Assembly: GCA_027063305.1 (NCBI GenBank)
Contig: JAMORY010000013.1
Coordinates: 62,001 to 126,000 of the forward strand
DNA from: Sulfurovum sp.
Lineage (GTDB): Bacteria; Campylobacterota; Campylobacteria; Campylobacterales; Sulfurovaceae
DNA length: 64,000 bases
Reading direction: 5' to 3'
Position numbers and translations under genes: made by a program. Below are positions 62,864 to 64,000 of this stretch, in pieces (position 1 is the stretch's first letter; every line of letters starts with the position of its first letter). The notes beneath the pieces were generated by a model. That model was not told the DNA's origin. It saw only the letters and a program-made list of their open reading frames with translations, and searched no databases.

Positions 62864-64000
62864 CTAACGGAAACGGGGTAGATGCTGCCGGTCATCAACC
62901 TTTTCCCAATCCACTACCTCTTGAGAGGTCAGGATCTTCAGTACTTTACGCTCTTGATCCAAAGAGGGATCCTTTAGTATCTTCATCTCCTTTGAAAAGA
63001 GCGTTTCAAAACGATTAAATATCTTCTGATACGCTTTTGAGACCCGTAAAGGACATGATCTTCTCTCCCATTGACTCAAGTATGGAAAGTAAGGATGCTT
63101 TGGAGGGTAGATCAGCACATCGTTCATGGTTACAACCTCACGTTCATACGGTATAGAGATATGATCGTCACATGTAGCACGCATATCGATGATCCAATTC
63201 TTCATCAATGTCACATACTGGCTAAGTAGGATCGCTTTACGGATTCCTGCTGTCTCATAACCAACCTTTTGGCGAAAATTCACTGTAGCAACATGCCGAT
63301 GCTCCTTACCACTTCCGTCACGGTAGCGTACACTCAAGTTAATCTTATCTGCATGACCTATTCGCTTTAAACGTAGCAGTATCACACCACCTTTCACCCG
63401 ATCCTCTTCCGATGCACTGGGGAAAAGCGTATCGATCTCTAAAATATCCCCTGTCATCAGATCAGCTTTGGGTGCACCGTAGACCGCATCGATCGTAAAA
63501 CCTTTTGAAGCGACATTCAACACCAGATCATATACTAGCGGAGTAACCATATAGTCGAACTCTTTATCCACTCTCTGACGAAAATCTTGAGAAGAGTGTA
63601 CGGAATAGTAGTTCGCACCTCTGGTCTTACTGACATATTCAACCAGTTCTGGGTTAAAGTCAACCCCTACTCCGATAAATGTCGTATGAATCTGTGATTT
63701 TGCCGCCTTTTTTGCCAATCCAAAAAGCCCCTCTTTACGTAATTCCCCCAAATTCGGCATCGCATCGGTAATAAAAACAATACGATTCTCATACCCCTCT
63801 TTCTTTACACGCTTAAAGTAATCCAGTGCCGCTTGATAACCGGCACTCCAATTGGTACCTCCTTTAGGTTTCAGTGCCAAAATATGTCTTTTGATCGCTT
63901 TCATATCGGTTTTTGCCACTTCTCTAAGTGGCTTCACCGTATAGGCTTGATTGTCAAAAAGCACCATTCCCAAACGGTCATACTCCGCCAAGTGATCCAC
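62864..64000 (-). CDS. von Willebrand factor A domain protein, 5' end outside window
   Basis: 378 residues are visible and the N-terminus lies beyond the right edge, so the first MIDAS motif (D-x-S-x-S) is not seen. Present are GGTNWSAGYQAAL (MIDAS Thr) and FITDAMPNLGEL (MIDAS Asp), which belong to the VWA fold, up to about residue 150. A beta-rich region (LVLNVASKGFTIDAVYG and others) follows, then a C-terminal helical tail. Similar VWA proteins are periplasmic or membrane-bound and bind proteins, and the partner is unknown. It converges on the EAL gene with a 2-nt gap. Confidence 0.82.
   Translation of the reverse strand: MDHLAEYDRLGMVLFDNQAYTVKPLREVAKTDMKAIKRHILALKPKGGTNWSAGYQAALDYFKRVKKEGYENRIVFITDAMPNLGELRKEGLFGLAKKAAKSQIHTTFIGVGVDFNPELVEYVSKTRGANYYSVHSSQDFRQRVDKEFDYMVTPLVYDLVLNVASKGFTIDAVYGAPKADLMTGDILEIDTLFPSASEEDRVKGGVILLRLKRIGHADKINLSVRYRDGSGKEHRHVATVNFRQKVGYETAGIRKAILLSQYVTLMKNWIIDMRATCDDHISIPYEREVVTMNDVLIYPPKHPYFPYLSQWERRSCPLRVSKAYQKIFNRFETLFSKEMKILKDPSLDQERKVLKILTSQEVVDWEKVDDRQHLPRFR

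Overview
The window looks like a chromosomal segment of a Campylobacterota (epsilonproteobacterium), most likely a Sulfurovum/Sulfurimonas-type sulfur oxidiser. The grounds are the short (about 400 aa) glucose-6-phosphate isomerase, the GyrA with a H. pylori-like [10 protein letters not shown] motif, the lolA / secA / lolC-type permease neighbourhood known from Campylobacter, and a SorAB sulfite:cytochrome c oxidoreductase like Cj0005c/Cj0004c. The genus is inferred from gene content and is not proven. No plasmid, prophage or CRISPR array is visible.

Layout. (1) 1-32.8 kb is a surface-polysaccharide locus, almost entirely on the minus strand. From its upstream end it runs: precursor supply (galE-manB-galU-pgi, 32.8-28.3 kb); uronic-acid sugars (a TviB-type UDP-HexNAc dehydrogenase, ugd, UDP-GlcA 4-epimerase, 28.2-24.7 kb); a Wzy-like polymerase/ligase, five glycosyltransferases, a Wzx-type flippase, a polysaccharide deacetylase, a formyltransferase-fold enzyme and a sixth glycosyltransferase (24.7-13.8 kb); a decoration block with an LtaS/MdoB-like phosphotransferase, an OafA-like acyltransferase and an MBOAT/SGNH O-acetylation pair (13.8-8.3 kb); a UDP-L-FucNAc module (capE-capF-capG) with two glycosyltransferases (8.3-2.6 kb); then a convergent nucleotidyltransferase-like gene and an EptA-like phosphoethanolamine transferase cut by the left edge. 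The middle of the locus (about 8-24.7 kb) is visibly AT-richer than the flanks, which suggests an exchanged variable core between conserved ends. No initiating sugar-phosphate transferase and no export or chain-length gene is inside the window.

(2) 32.9-44.2 kb is core genome: two tandem tRNA-Asn genes, a radical-SAM protein, a tightly coupled gyrA-asd-yqhA-hemE operon, a type II toxin-antitoxin pair translationally coupled to a thioredoxin-like gene, a small hypothetical gene, selO and yebC. Between hemE and the radical-SAM gene lies the most unusual structure of the window. It is a broken four-helix-bundle (23S-IVP family) gene flanked by inverted heptamer repeats and interrupted by a 266-bp MITE-like element with about 30-bp terminal inverted repeats and a 4-bp target duplication. 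Removing the element restores the protein's C-terminus exactly.

(3) 44.2-64 kb is more core and energy/envelope genes: an ABC-F ATPase (YbiT type), sorAB, arsC, ppk2, a coiled-coil membrane protein, lolA, secA, a LolC/E permease, a small secreted protein, a periplasmic amidohydrolase with an OprB-like porin, an AsmA/YhdP-like giant, mltG, a decayed serine/threonine kinase, a globin-coupled EAL protein and a VWA protein cut by the right edge.

Two families of structured intergenic repeats (40.05/44.1 kb and 43.2/47.5 kb) recur in non-coding gaps. The remaining intergenic DNA is short and holds mainly promoters.
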